This document shows positions 54,973 to 64,000 of a stretch of DNA of 64,000 bases, piece by piece (position 1 is the stretch's first letter; every line of letters begins with the position of its first letter). Location: NCBI RefSeq assembly GCF_000020365.1, contig NC_012108.1, positions 2,046,001-2,110,000 of the forward strand, in the 5' to 3' direction. Both the position numbers and the translations under genes were made by a program. The stretch comes from Desulforapulum autotrophicum HRM2 (lineage in GTDB: Bacteria > Desulfobacterota > Desulfobacteria > Desulfobacterales > Desulfobacteraceae). The notes under the pieces were generated by a model. That model had not been told where the DNA came from. It searched no databases and worked only from the letters and a program-made list of their open reading frames with translations.

Positions 54973-55790
54973 TCCGTTGCCTTACCCGTCTGGGAAGGGG
55001 GGCGTTGACCGCCCTTTTCCCGGACAAGTGCCTTGTCTGTGGGGCCTATATCCGGTGCCTCCATGACCTGGCCCCAGTTTCCGACAATTTGGAGGCCCTG
55101 TTTGAGAGTACCCTTGCCAGGGTGGTCTGTTCAAAATGTCTTGAGCAGGGGTTTACTCCTGTTCTGCCGCCCCTGTGTACCTGTTGCGGCAAACCTTTTT
55201 TGTCGCGTGCCGGAGAGAATCATCTCTGTTTCGACTGCATCAAGGCGGCCCAGACAGGCCGTTTCATGGTTGGAAGGGCAAGGGCCTTTGCGGCCCATGA
55301 TTTGCTTTTAAGGGATTTGGTTCATCTGTTTAAGTACGGAAAAAAGATCTGCCTGGCCCGGCCCCTGGGGCGGCTGATGTTCCATGCCTTTATGCGCCAT
55401 TTTGCCTGTTCCGCCATTGACCTTGTCCTCCCGGTTCCCCTGCACACCCGCAGGCTCAGGCAACGTGGTTTTAACCAGGCCTATCTCCTGGTCAGGGATT
55501 TTCCATCAATGTGGAAACAGGCTGTCAAACACCCTCCTGGATGGACGATTTCAAATACAATTCTGCTGCGATCAAGGAACACCCCCTCCCAGACCGGTTT
55601 TGATCGGAAAAATCGGTTAAAAAATCTCAGGGGTGCTTTTACCGTCAGAGGGACCGAAAAGATAGAGGGGCGGCGTATTCTTCTCATCGATGATGTCTTT
55701 ACTACCGGCGCCACGTCGGGGGAGGCGGCATTAACGCTTTTTAAGGCTGGAGCCCTGTCCGTTGACCTGCTGGTGCTTGCAAGGGCCTGA
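54915..55790 (+). CDS. ComF family phosphoribosyltransferase-like protein
   Basis: A 291-residue ComF protein with N-terminal zinc-ribbon cysteines (DKCLVCGAY, CSKCLEQ, CTCCGKPF, CFDC) and a PRTase domain ending in ILLIDDVFTTGATSGEA, the PRPP-binding motif. ComF is linked to DNA uptake in competent bacteria but is widespread elsewhere with unclear role. The start ATG at 54915 has an excellent AAGGAGG and lies 58 bases inside icd in another frame, an unusually long overlap. Confidence 0.87.
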   Translation: MFRIRQDHLRDHLPDRHALIRCLTRLGRGALTALFPDKCLVCGAYIRCLHDLAPVSDNLEALFESTLARVVCSKCLEQGFTPVLPPLCTCCGKPFLSRAGENHLCFDCIKAAQTGRFMVGRARAFAAHDLLLRDLVHLFKYGKKICLARPLGRLMFHAFMRHFACSAIDLVLPVPLHTRRLRQRGFNQAYLLVRDFPSMWKQAVKHPPGWTISNTILLRSRNTPSQTGFDRKNRLKNLRGAFTVRGTEKIEGRRILLIDDVFTTGATSGEAALTLFKAGALSVDLLVLARA

Positions 55791-55879
55791 TAAAAAAGGA
55801 TTGTTAATTCTGCCGGGTCCGGGTATATTTACAATTTTTTAAAATTCACAGGAAAGATAATTCACAGGAAAGAGAATCC

Positions 55880-57433
55880 ATGAAGACCGATGATACACCT
55901 GCAGCGGCTTGTACCCTGGACGAGATCAAGGCCTGCATTCCTGTTCTTGAATCCCTTGTCGCTGATGGTGACCTGCTCGCCGAGCTCGATGAGGCTGATA
56001 GGATTGCCCTGATGGCTGCGGCAGGACAACTCTCCCGGCCCGACAGAAAAGAGATTAAGAAGCGACGCAAGGCCATGAACCGCAAAAACATGCGGCCCGT
56101 CAAGGACGAGGACAGGGCGGCAAGGGCCTTGACCGGCATCAGATCAGCCCGGACAGCAACGGTTTTTGAGGCGCCCCAGCAGCTCATCGACCTTGACTCA
56201 AAGACTGCTGAACAGATTGGGAAGCTCAATTCTCCCAGGAACTGCTACGTGTGCAAAAAGGAATTTGTTGATCTTCATTTTTTTTATGACACCATGTGCC
56301 CTGCCTGCGGGGAATTCAACTATCAGAAGCGGTTCCAGACCGCATCCCTTGAAAACAGAGTGGCCTTGATTACAGGGGCCAGGGTCAAGATTGGGTTCCA
56401 GGCCACATTAATGATGCTCAGGGCCGGGGCAACCGTTATTGCGACAACACGGTTTCCCAAGGATGCGGCCATCCGGTATTCCGGGGAAAAGGATTTTGCC
56501 CAGTGGGGCCACCGTCTCCAGATATTCGGCCTGGATCTTCGCCACACCCCCAGCGTTGAAATCTTTGCCACCCACATCGAAACCCACTACCAGCGCCTTG
56601 ACATTCTCATCAACAATGCCGCCCAGACCGTACGCCGGCCCCCGGGATTCTACGCCCATCTAATGGAAACGGAGAACCTTTCCACCGAGCATCTTTCCAG
56701 GCAGGCAGCATCGCTTTTAACCTGCCACGAGGAGTGTAAGGCCCAACTGATAGATCAGTGCGGTATTCCAGCCTCTGCTGAATCGGCCTTGCCGGTTGCC
56801 TGGCATGGCCAGGGCCCGGGTGTGGGCCTGAGGGCCTCGGCCGAGCTTTCCCAGATTCCCTACTCCTATGACAATAGTCTGGACGTTGAACGTGTCTTTC
56901 CAACTGGAGAGCTTGATGCCGACCTTCAGCAGAAGGATTATAGAAAGACCAACTCCTGGCGGCTCAAGATCGGAGAGATCCAGACCCCTGAACTGCTTGA
57001 GGTTCAGCTGGTAAATGCCATTGCCCCTTTTGTGTTGTGCAACCGGCTTATTCCCCTTATGAAGCGTGACTTCACCGGTGAGAAACATATCGTCAATGTC
57101 ACGGCCATGGAGGGAAAGTTTTTCAGGTTCAAGCAGGCCTCCCGCCATCCCCACACCAACATGGCCAAGGCTGCCCTTAACATGATGACCCACACGGCAG
57201 CAGGCGATCTTGCGAAATACGGCATCTACATGAATGCCGTGGATACGGGCTGGGTGACCGATGAAGACCCGGCTGAACTTGCAAAAGCCAAAGAACAGAT
57301 TCACGATTTTCAGCCACCCCTTGACATTGTGGACGGGGCTGCCCGGATCTGTGACCCGTTTTTTGACGGCATTCTCACCAAAAAACACTGGTGCGGCAAG
57401 TTTCTGAAGGATTATCGACCCATTGACTGGTAG
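55880..57433 (+). CDS. SDR-fold protein with N-terminal zinc ribbon; catalytic Tyr replaced
   Basis: A 517-residue protein. Residues 1-110 are helical and charged. A CYVCKKEF...CPACGEF cysteine set (about residues 117-142) looks like a zinc ribbon. Then comes a short-chain dehydrogenase domain with [19 protein letters not shown] (cofactor loop) and [12 protein letters not shown]. The usual YxxxK is here HTNMAK, so the active-site tyrosine position is threonine while the lysine remains; a large insert precedes it. Cofactor binding is likely; classical redox activity is doubtful. The gene is preceded by two copies of AATTCACAGGAAAGA. Confidence 0.78.
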   Translation: MKTDDTPAAACTLDEIKACIPVLESLVADGDLLAELDEADRIALMAAAGQLSRPDRKEIKKRRKAMNRKNMRPVKDEDRAARALTGIRSARTATVFEAPQQLIDLDSKTAEQIGKLNSPRNCYVCKKEFVDLHFFYDTMCPACGEFNYQKRFQTASLENRVALITGARVKIGFQATLMMLRAGATVIATTRFPKDAAIRYSGEKDFAQWGHRLQIFGLDLRHTPSVEIFATHIETHYQRLDILINNAAQTVRRPPGFYAHLMETENLSTEHLSRQAASLLTCHEECKAQLIDQCGIPASAESALPVAWHGQGPGVGLRASAELSQIPYSYDNSLDVERVFPTGELDADLQQKDYRKTNSWRLKIGEIQTPELLEVQLVNAIAPFVLCNRLIPLMKRDFTGEKHIVNVTAMEGKFFRFKQASRHPHTNMAKAALNMMTHTAAGDLAKYGIYMNAVDTGWVTDEDPAELAKAKEQIHDFQPPLDIVDGAARICDPFFDGILTKKHWCGKFLKDYRPIDW

Positions 57434-57467
57434 GATCAGACCTTTTTGATGATAAAAGGAGATTATG

Positions 57468-57668
57468 ATGCCCTATGTGAATATCAAAATCACAGACGAA
57501 AATGTCACAAAAGATCAAAAGTTAAAACTGATTCAAGGCGTCACACAGCTTCTGGTTGATGTTCTGGGTAAGAATCCTGCCACTACGGTTGTTGTCATAG
57601 ATGAGGTCCATACGGACAACTGGGGCATCGGTGGAAAATGTGTGACTGAACTTAGAACAAGAAAATAA
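57468..57668 (+). CDS. 4-oxalocrotonate tautomerase family protein
   Basis: A 66-residue tautomerase. After removal of the initiator methionine, the catalytic Pro1 begins PYVNIKITDENVT. TTVVVIDEVHTDNWGIGG matches the family C-terminal hairpin. I prefer the second ATG (57468) so that Pro is residue 2. It follows the SDR gene by 34 bases with AAAAGGAG and may be cotranscribed. Substrate unknown. Confidence 0.85.
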   Translation: MPYVNIKITDENVTKDQKLKLIQGVTQLLVDVLGKNPATTVVVIDEVHTDNWGIGGKCVTELRTRK

Positions 57669-57773
57669 GGACTTGCTGGAAGCGTATGACTGACCCATGT
57701 GTGCTGGTCTTGCCTGGGCAGGCCTTAGTTTTGCACCCGACCCGGCCAGCCATAACGCTTCTGCTTATTTTTT

Positions 57774-57983
57774 AAATACGGGCTAAAATGCAAGACAAGC
57801 ATTTTTGATCTGAATCTGTTGATGTCTAAATCGTTTGTCTCTCAAATATGGGCTAAAATGCAAGACAAGCATTTTTGATCTGAATCTGTTGATGTCTAAA
57901 TCGTTTGTCTCTCAAATACGGGCTAAAATGCAAGACAAGCATTTTTGATCTGAATCTGTTAAATCCTATCCCGTTTGTCTGCA
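57774..57983. repeat. Three tandem 70-bp repeats, each with a terminator-like hairpin
   Basis: Units start at 57774, 57844 and 57914. The first two are identical except for one base; the third diverges in its last 25 bases. Each contains AAAATGC-AAGACAA-GCATTTTT, a 7-bp stem followed by T residues. They occupy the gap between the tautomerase and Fic genes, so transcripts into fic would pass three hairpins. The rest of this 395-base gap (57669-57773 and 57984-58063) shows nothing I can name. Confidence 0.92.
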
Positions 57984-58063
57984 AAAATTTTAAATATATT
58001 GACACCTATTGATTTTGTCTTTAATATTTTCTTAAATAGTAACGTCAAGAATAGAAGGAAATA

Positions 58064-59185
58064 ATGGAACATAGTTTAGAAAATGCAGTCAGCTATCATT
58101 ACGACAAATTCCCACCAAAGGATTTGGATTATGCACAATTTGTGGAACCATTAATAAAAGCGACTGATGCAGTGGCTCGTTATGACCAAATGTTGAAAAA
58201 TATGCACAACAGTGAAATACTTTTGGCTCCGTTACGTAACCAAGAGGCTGTTATTTCATCAAGAATGGAAGGTACGATAAGTACCATGGATGAAATTCTT
58301 AAATATGAAGCTGACCATGACGCTGAAACAGGGAACGCTGCAAATGTAAGATCTGAAGTGATTGAAACCATTCTTTATCAAAGAGCCTTGATGGCTGCGC
58401 AAAAAGCAATGGCAGATGGGTATCTACTATCCCAATCATTCATTAAGGGTATCCATCAGCGTTTACTGTCTTTTGGTCGAGGGGCTTCTAAATCACCAGG
58501 TCAGTTAAAGAACGAACAAAACTACTTGGCAGATAAGTTAAAGAAAAAAATATTATTCATCCCTATTAGCCCAGAAAAACTCCAGGAAGGATTAGATAAA
58601 TTATTTCAATATATAGAACAAAGTACGCACCCAGCACTGGTAAAAACCGGCATTGCCCATATTGAATTTGAGGCATTGCATCCTTTTAAAGATGGTAATG
58701 GACGAATTGGGCGAATGTTGATTACATTAATGTTGTGGTCTTCAGGAATAATATCTGCACCTCATTTTTATATAAGTGGGTACTTGGAAGATAATAAAAA
58801 TCTTTATATTGACACAATGAGGAAAGTCTCTGAGCATGGGGATTGGGAAAGTTGGTGTTGTTTTTTTCTCGAGGCTGTTGAACAACAGGCCATTAGAAAT
58901 CTTTCTATTGCAGAGGATATAAGGGCACTTTACGAAGAGATGAAGACCATATTTTCAGAGGCTCTTTCCTCTAAATGGAGTGTCAATGCATTGGATTTTG
59001 TGTTCACAAACCCAGTATTTAGAAATAACAAATTTACAACTAAAAGTGGGATACCCACAGCGAGTGCAGCAAGATTTGCCAGGGTTTTATTAGAAAAGAA
59101 TCTAATCCTGACATTAGAAGAAGCATCTGGTAGAAGACCTGCGTTATATTCTTTCGAGCCGCTAATGAAGCTTGTGAGAGTCTAA
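58064..59185 (+). CDS. Fic domain AMP-transferase with internal inhibitory motif
   Basis: A 373-residue Fic protein. The active motif HPFKDGNGRIGR (206-217) is complete, and SSRMEGT (65-71) near the N-terminus matches the inhibitory helix that places a glutamate over the nucleotide in class II Fic proteins. A C-terminal winged-helix-like part follows (SGIPTASAARFARVLLEKN). Fic enzymes AMPylate target proteins. The target is unknown. The gene is AT-rich compared with its neighbours and has repeats on both sides, consistent with recent acquisition. Confidence 0.92.
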   Translation: MEHSLENAVSYHYDKFPPKDLDYAQFVEPLIKATDAVARYDQMLKNMHNSEILLAPLRNQEAVISSRMEGTISTMDEILKYEADHDAETGNAANVRSEVIETILYQRALMAAQKAMADGYLLSQSFIKGIHQRLLSFGRGASKSPGQLKNEQNYLADKLKKKILFIPISPEKLQEGLDKLFQYIEQSTHPALVKTGIAHIEFEALHPFKDGNGRIGRMLITLMLWSSGIISAPHFYISGYLEDNKNLYIDTMRKVSEHGDWESWCCFFLEAVEQQAIRNLSIAEDIRALYEEMKTIFSEALSSKWSVNALDFVFTNPVFRNNKFTTKSGIPTASAARFARVLLEKNLILTLEEASGRRPALYSFEPLMKLVRV

Positions 59186-59218
59186 GTTACCGAACAATCT
59201 ACTGCACAAGATCAGTAT

Positions 59219-59383
59219 TAGGCCCATAATCGGAATAAAATCTTCCAACACATGGCCTAGGATTTTAAGTCGTATTCAAGGCGCGTTAATGGGAGCATAT
59301 TGAAATATGTGCCCATTAAGGCAACGAAGAAGACGGCTTAAAAGACAGGCCATGTGGGAGGTTTTATTTTGATCATGGGCCTT
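59219..59383. repeat. Long imperfect inverted repeat, family 2, copy 2
   Basis: The same core as the 26.9-kb copy (ATTGAAATATGTGCCC, TCGTATTCAAGGCG, AGAAGACG), but with other outer arms: GGCCCATAATC, AATAAAAT and ACATGGCCT on the left pair with AGGCCATGT, ATTTTATT and GATCATGGGCC on the right. It lies between the convergent fic and tex genes and could act as a terminator for both. Confidence 0.85.
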
Positions 59384-59476
59384 ACGCTGCGAATCATATC
59401 GACTTGTGAGTACACGCTAAACTATACTGACCTGGGATAGCATCAAACCGTATTCTTTTAAATTCCATTTTGCAAT

Positions 59477-61588
59477 TCATGAATTCCGCATGGAAAGGGA
59501 AATTCGTTGTCGATTTATGTCCACCTCGAGCACGGTGACGGTTACCTGCTGGCGAACCTTGACCACCTCGTTGGGATCTTTGACAAACCGGTCGGCAAGC
59601 TGGCTGATGTGAACCAGACCATCCTGGTGAACGCCGATGTCCACAAAGGCTCCAAAGGCCGTCACATTGGTCACAAGACCCGGTACCCTCATGCCGGGAA
59701 CAAGATCCTTGATCTCGTGGATGTTGTCATCAAACTCAAAGGGCTTGAAGGTTTCCCTTGGGTCTCTGCCGGGTCTTGCAAGTTCGGCTGCTATATCTTC
59801 AAGGGTAACCATTCCCCTTGTGTCAGTGCAATAGGGGGTAAGGTCGATGCCTTTTACCAGGGGTTGGTTGCCCACAAGGGCCTTAACGGTAAGACCGTTG
59901 TCCTTTGCCATGGACTCCACAATGGTGTAGGACTCCGGGTGGATGCCGCTTCGGTCAAGGGGGTTTTTGCCGTCTGAAATTCTTAGAAAACCGGCAGATT
60001 GCTCAAAGGCCCTGGGCCCTAAGCGGGGCACTTTTAAAAGATCCCGGCGCGTGGTAAAGGGGCCGTTCTCTTTTCGGAAATTGATGATATTGGCTGCAAT
60101 GGTCGTGTTGAGTCCTGCCACGTGGGTGAGAAGGGCAGCGCTTGCCGTGTTCACCTCCACACCGACCCGGTTTACGCAGAATGAGATGACATCATCCAGC
60201 GTCGTTTGAAGTGCTTTTTGATCCACATCGTGCTGGTACTGGCCCACCCCAATGGATTTAGGGTCGATCTTTACAAGTTCGGCCAGGGGATCCATGAGGC
60301 GGCGGCCAATGGAAACGGCTCCCCGTACGGTGATGTCCTGGTCCGGAAATTCGTCCCTTGCGATTTGTGATGCCGAGTAGATGGATGCACCACTTTCGTC
60401 AACCATGATTGTCTGGATCTTGTCTCCAAGTCCGGCCTGCCGGACAAAGGCTTCGGTCTCCCTTCCAGCCGTGCCATTGCCAATGGCTATGGCTTCTGTT
60501 TCATGTTCTCTGGTCAATTTCTTCAGGGTTTTTGCGGCCTTGTCCGAATCTGAAAACGGATAGATCACCCCATGGTGGACGAGGGTGCCCTGCTGGTCGA
60601 GACAGACGATTTTGCATCCGGTCCTGAAACCAGGATCAATGGCCAGTACCCGTTTCTGCCCAAGGGGGGAAAAGAGAAGCAGTTCTCGGATGTTGCCGGC
60701 AAACACCCCGATGGCCTCCTGGTCTGCCCTTTGTTTCAGATTTGCCATGGTCTCCTTTTCAAGGGATTTTCCCATGAGCCGTTTGTAGGCATCCTTGATG
60801 GCGGCTTTGACCTCCAGGGCTGCCCGGGTGCTGTTTTTAACAATCCGCTGTTCGATGATGGCAAGGGCTGTTTCTTCGGGTGGAAGTACATGGACGGTAA
60901 GGATGGCGGCAGCTTCCCCCCTGAACATGGCAAGAATCCTGTGGGACGGGCTTTTTGCCGCGCTTTCCGACCAGTCGAAATAGTCCCTGAATTTTGCGCC
61001 TTCAGCTTCTTTGCCCTTTTTGACCCGGGCGCTTAGGATGGCCTTTGATTCAAATAGTTTGCGGACCCTGGCTCGAAGGGTTGGATCCTCGTTAAAGGTT
61101 TCGGCCAGGATATCCCTTGCCCCGGCAAGGGCCTGTTCAACGGTTTCAACCCCTTTAGCTGTATCCACAAAGGGCAGGGCTTCGATTTGGGGATCCTTGT
61201 CCCGTTGTTTTAAAAGTGTGAGGGCCAGGGGCTCTAAACCCTGTTCCCGGGCCGTCTGGGCCCTTGTCTTTCTTTTTGGCCTGAATTTTTCAAAAAGATC
61301 CTCAAGTTCTGCTTTTGTTGTGGCCCGGTTAATGGCTTGCCTGAGGTTTTCGGTCATGAGGTCTCTTTCTTCAAGGGAGGCAATAATGACCTGCTGTCTT
61401 GCAGAAAATTCCTTGAATTTTGTGATCCTGTCCCGGATTTCGGCAATCACGACCTCGTCAAGGGAGCCGGTCTGTTCTTTTCGGTAGCGGGCAATAAAGG
61501 GGATGGTGGCACCCTGGTCGAAAAAATTGGCAATGGTTTGTACCTGGGCCGGTGTAAGGTCAAGATCCCGGGCAATGGTGGTTATCAT
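59477..61588 (-). CDS. tex: Tex family transcription accessory protein
   Basis: A 703-residue Tex protein: helical N-terminus (FFDQGATIPFIARYRKEQTGSLDE by position, about residues 25-48), YqgF-like nuclease fold (RVLAIDPGFRTGCKIVCLD), helix-hairpin-helix repeats (LLKVPRLGPRAFEQSAGFLR) and a C-terminal S1 domain (GLVTNVTAFGAFVDIGVHQDGLVHIS). Tex binds nucleic acids and RNA polymerase complexes; the exact role is unclear. Its ATG overlaps the uvrA stop codon by 4 bases. Confidence 0.93.
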   Translation of the reverse strand: MITTIARDLDLTPAQVQTIANFFDQGATIPFIARYRKEQTGSLDEVVIAEIRDRITKFKEFSARQQVIIASLEERDLMTENLRQAINRATTKAELEDLFEKFRPKRKTRAQTAREQGLEPLALTLLKQRDKDPQIEALPFVDTAKGVETVEQALAGARDILAETFNEDPTLRARVRKLFESKAILSARVKKGKEAEGAKFRDYFDWSESAAKSPSHRILAMFRGEAAAILTVHVLPPEETALAIIEQRIVKNSTRAALEVKAAIKDAYKRLMGKSLEKETMANLKQRADQEAIGVFAGNIRELLLFSPLGQKRVLAIDPGFRTGCKIVCLDQQGTLVHHGVIYPFSDSDKAAKTLKKLTREHETEAIAIGNGTAGRETEAFVRQAGLGDKIQTIMVDESGASIYSASQIARDEFPDQDITVRGAVSIGRRLMDPLAELVKIDPKSIGVGQYQHDVDQKALQTTLDDVISFCVNRVGVEVNTASAALLTHVAGLNTTIAANIINFRKENGPFTTRRDLLKVPRLGPRAFEQSAGFLRISDGKNPLDRSGIHPESYTIVESMAKDNGLTVKALVGNQPLVKGIDLTPYCTDTRGMVTLEDIAAELARPGRDPRETFKPFEFDDNIHEIKDLVPGMRVPGLVTNVTAFGAFVDIGVHQDGLVHISQLADRFVKDPNEVVKVRQQVTVTVLEVDINRQRISLSMRNS

Positions 61589-64000
61589 TTGTTCAATACC
61601 TCCTTTAAAAAACGGCCCGTGTGGGAGCGTTCCAGTTGGGCAATCTCTTCGGGGGTGCCAACGCCGATCACCTCGCCGCCCTTGTCCCCGCCTTCAGGGC
61701 CAAGGTCGATGACATGGTCTGCATATTTTATCACATCAAGGTTGTGCTCGATGACCACCACGGTGTTGCCTAGTTCAACCAGGCGGTTTAAAACCGACAG
61801 CAGCCGGTTGATGTCGTCGGTGTGCAGCCCGGTGGTGGGCTCATCCAGGATGTAGATGGTTCTGCCGGTGCTTTTTTTGCTAAGCTCCCTTGCAAGCTTT
61901 ATGCGCTGGGCTTCACCCCCTGAAAGGGTTGTTCCGGCCTGACCGAGCTTGACATAGCCAAGTCCCACATCAACAAGGGTTTCAAGTTTGGTCCGAATGG
62001 ACGATATTCGGCTGAAGAAGGTAAGGGCCTGGTTGGCCGTCATGTCAAGGACGTCGGCAATGCTCTTTCCCTTATACTTAATTGCCAGGGTCTCCCGGTT
62101 GTAACGTTTCCCCTTGCACAGGTCGCAGGTGACATAGACATCGGCGAGAAAGTGCATCTCGATCTTGATGATGCCGTCACCTGAACATGCCTCACACCGG
62201 CCACCCTTGACGTTAAAGCTGAATCGGCCCGATTTGTAACCCATGGCCCGGGCTTCCGGGGTTTTGGCAAAGATTTCCCTGATAAAGGTGAATATGCCCG
62301 TGTAGGTGCCAGGATTGCTCCTTGGGGTTCGTCCGATGGGCGATTGGTCAATGTGGATCACTTTATCAAGGTAGCGAAGCCCGGATACCCCAGTGTGCTT
62401 TCCAGCCGGAAGCCTTGAGCGGTATAGGCGGTTGGACAGAAGTTTGAACAGGGTGGCAAGCACCAGGGTGGATTTCCCAGAGCCGGACACCCCTGTGACG
62501 CAGGTAAAGCAGCCCAGGGGAAAGGACACATCAATGTTTTTAAGGTTGTTGGTGGAGGCGCCCGTGATGGTGAGGTTCTTCCCATGACTCGTACGTCTGT
62601 GGGTGGGGACCTTGATTCTTTTTTTGCCGGAAAGGTAGTCCCCGGTAAGGGAATTTTTTGCCTTTAGAAGTTCCTGGGGCGTACCTGAAAAGACCACCTC
62701 TCCCCCCCGGATGCCGGCTCCTGGACCCATGTCGATGATGTGATCTGAGGTCAGCATGGTCTCCTCGTCGTGCTCGACTACAAGCACGCTGTTGCCCATA
62801 TCCCTGAGGCTTAACAGGGTGTCCAGCAGCCGTTTGTTGTCCCGCTGGTGGAGCCCGATGCTGGGTTCATCCAGCACGTAAAGGACCCCTGTGAGTTTGG
62901 AGCCTATCTGGGTGGCAAGCCGGATGCGCTGGCTTTCACCGCCGGACAGGGTTGTGGCCGAACGGTTCAGGGTTAGATAGTCGAGGCCCACGCTTGTGAG
63001 AAAACCGAGGCGAGCCTTGATCTCGTCAATGATTCCCTTGGCAATTACCTTTTTCTGACCGGTAAATGTCAGGTTGTTGAAAAACTTTTCTGCTTTTTCA
63101 ACGGACATGACCGTGATTTCAAACAGGGTTTTGTCTCCCACCCGAACGGCGCTTGACGCTTTGTTGAGTCTTGTTCCCTTGCATCCTGAACAGGAGGTGA
63201 AGTTCATGTACTGTTTGATCTCTTCCCGTGACTGGTGGGAGTCGGTTTCGTGGTAGCGCCGTTTCAGGTTGGGAATGATCCCCTCATATTTTTTTGTGTA
63301 GGTGATGCGCCGTCCTTCCTTTTCAAAGTAGAAGGGGATCTCTTTTTTGCCGGAGCCGGCGATCAGGACCTTTTGAAATCTGGTCGAGAGTTTGGAAAAG
63401 GGGGTGTAGATATCCTCGTTGTAAAACGAGGTCAGGGCGTCGAGGAATTCGGCAAACTGGACGGAATCTTTTCCTGCCCAGGGAGCGATGGCACCTTCTC
63501 TCAGGGAAAGTTCACGGTTTGGGATGATCAGGTCCGGGTCAAACTCGGTGACCGTTCCAAGTCCGTCGCATTTGGGACATGCCCCCTGGGGGGAGTTGAA
63601 CGAAAAGCTTGCAGGCACAAATTCAGGGTAGCTTACTCCACAGGTGACGCAGGATGATCGCTCGCTGAAAAAAATTTCCTGGTTGTCTGCAAGGGTGAGG
63701 ACAACTGCAACCCCGTTGGCAAGGGTGAGGGCAAGTTCCAGGGAGTCGGAGAGCCTTGTTTCAATGCCGGGTTTGACAATCAGCCGGTCCACCACAGCCT
63801 CAAGCTTGTGCTTAGCAGTCTTTTTGAGCTGGGGTAAGTCGTCGGTGCCATGGATCACCCCGTTGATTCTGACCCGGGCATATCCCTCTTTCTTGAGCTG
63901 TTTCAGCGTTCGTTCATGGGTTCCTTTCTGATCGGAGACCAGGGGGGCAAGGATGATGATCTTTGACCGTTCAGTAAGGGCCATGACCCGGTCAACCATC
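61585..64000 (-). CDS. uvrA: Excinuclease ABC subunit A, 5' part outside the window
   Basis: About 805 C-terminal residues of UvrA; the frame continues past the right edge, and by comparison with E. coli UvrA (940 residues) roughly 135 N-terminal residues are missing, including the first Walker A. Present are the zinc module CVTCG...CPKCDG, signature LSGGESQRIRLATQ, the second Walker A GVSGSGKSTLV, CEACSGDG...CDLCKGK and the second signature LSGGEAQRIKLARE. It starts damage recognition in nucleotide excision repair. Confidence 0.97.
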   Translation of the reverse strand, partial: MVDRVMALTERSKIIILAPLVSDQKGTHERTLKQLKKEGYARVRINGVIHGTDDLPQLKKTAKHKLEAVVDRLIVKPGIETRLSDSLELALTLANGVAVVLTLADNQEIFFSERSSCVTCGVSYPEFVPASFSFNSPQGACPKCDGLGTVTEFDPDLIIPNRELSLREGAIAPWAGKDSVQFAEFLDALTSFYNEDIYTPFSKLSTRFQKVLIAGSGKKEIPFYFEKEGRRITYTKKYEGIIPNLKRRYHETDSHQSREEIKQYMNFTSCSGCKGTRLNKASSAVRVGDKTLFEITVMSVEKAEKFFNNLTFTGQKKVIAKGIIDEIKARLGFLTSVGLDYLTLNRSATTLSGGESQRIRLATQIGSKLTGVLYVLDEPSIGLHQRDNKRLLDTLLSLRDMGNSVLVVEHDEETMLTSDHIIDMGPGAGIRGGEVVFSGTPQELLKAKNSLTGDYLSGKKRIKVPTHRRTSHGKNLTITGASTNNLKNIDVSFPLGCFTCVTGVSGSGKSTLVLATLFKLLSNRLYRSRLPAGKHTGVSGLRYLDKVIHIDQSPIGRTPRSNPGTYTGIFTFIREIFAKTPEARAMGYKSGRFSFNVKGGRCEACSGDGIIKIEMHFLADVYVTCDLCKGKRYNRETLAIKYKGKSIADVLDMTANQALTFFSRISSIRTKLETLVDVGLGYVKLGQAGTTLSGGEAQRIKLARELSKKSTGRTIYILDEPTTGLHTDDINRLLSVLNRLVELGNTVVVIEHNLDVIKYADHVIDLGPEGGDKGGEVIGVGTPEEIAQLERSHTGRFLKEVLNK

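Overview
The window looks like the chromosome of a Gram-negative, strictly anaerobic Desulfobacterota bacterium, most likely a Desulfobacteraceae-type sulfate reducer. Pointers are a selenocysteine tRNA together with a HesB-like selenoprotein, a LarE sulfur transferase, a full set of lipid A/Kdo/core LPS genes, and many deltaproteobacterial-style GTs and radical SAM genes. The assignment to a lineage is inference from gene content; no 16S or other marker is present.

Layout. 1-2.2 kb: right end of a genomic island bounded by a tyrosine integrase and the 3' end of selC. 2.3-9 kb: a decayed RelB/DinJ-type antitoxin fragment, rhlE, tRNA-Gln, a repeat-rich TolA-like protein, larE, ndk and a UGA-containing HesB-like gene. 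9.1-13.1 kb: a FliL-like lipoprotein, leuCD, thyX and thiN. 13.4-40 kb: a large envelope region (lptF, lptG, lpxK, an LpxL-type acyltransferase, waaA, kdsB, a Kdo kinase, msbA, several glycosyltransferases, three CDP-glycerol-type transferases and a cytidylyltransferase, an O-antigen ligase). Its middle part (25.2-30.5 kb) is AT-rich and carries remnants of mobile DNA: a decayed integrase interrupted by a 115-bp MITE-like element and a probable group II intron fragment. 40.1-48.2 kb: a glycerol kinase plus glycerol ABC importer operon (glpK-S-T-P-Q-U-V) with a candidate sigma-54 promoter. 48.3-57.7 kb: housekeeping genes (rlmL-like, Trm112-like, yicC, remA-like, gmk, rlmB, icd, comF, an unusual SDR, a tautomerase). 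57.8-64 kb: three 70-bp tandem repeats before a Fic protein, then tex and a uvrA gene that runs off the right edge.

The most unusual content is non-coding. Four intergenic loci (4.3, 17.9, 35.2 and 53.1 kb) are chains built from the same five hairpin modules (here called V, W, X, Y, Z). Every module is bounded by the pentamers GTTTC/GAAAC, and modules that open with GTTTC strictly alternate with modules that open with GAAAC. The copies show compensatory base changes in internal stems, which points to a conserved folded RNA or single-stranded DNA. A second family (26.9 and 59.2 kb) is a roughly 165-bp inverted repeat whose centre is conserved between copies while its outer arms are unrelated between copies yet complementary within each copy. 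Neither family is explained by the genes, and I do not recognise either as a named element.

How the genes work together. The lpt/lpx/waa/msbA genes make, flip and export lipid A-Kdo-core; the glycosyltransferases, O-antigen ligase and CDP-glycerol-type transferases decorate it, possibly with glycerol-phosphate. The glp operon imports and phosphorylates glycerol. selC and the selenoprotein show that selenocysteine is used by this organism.
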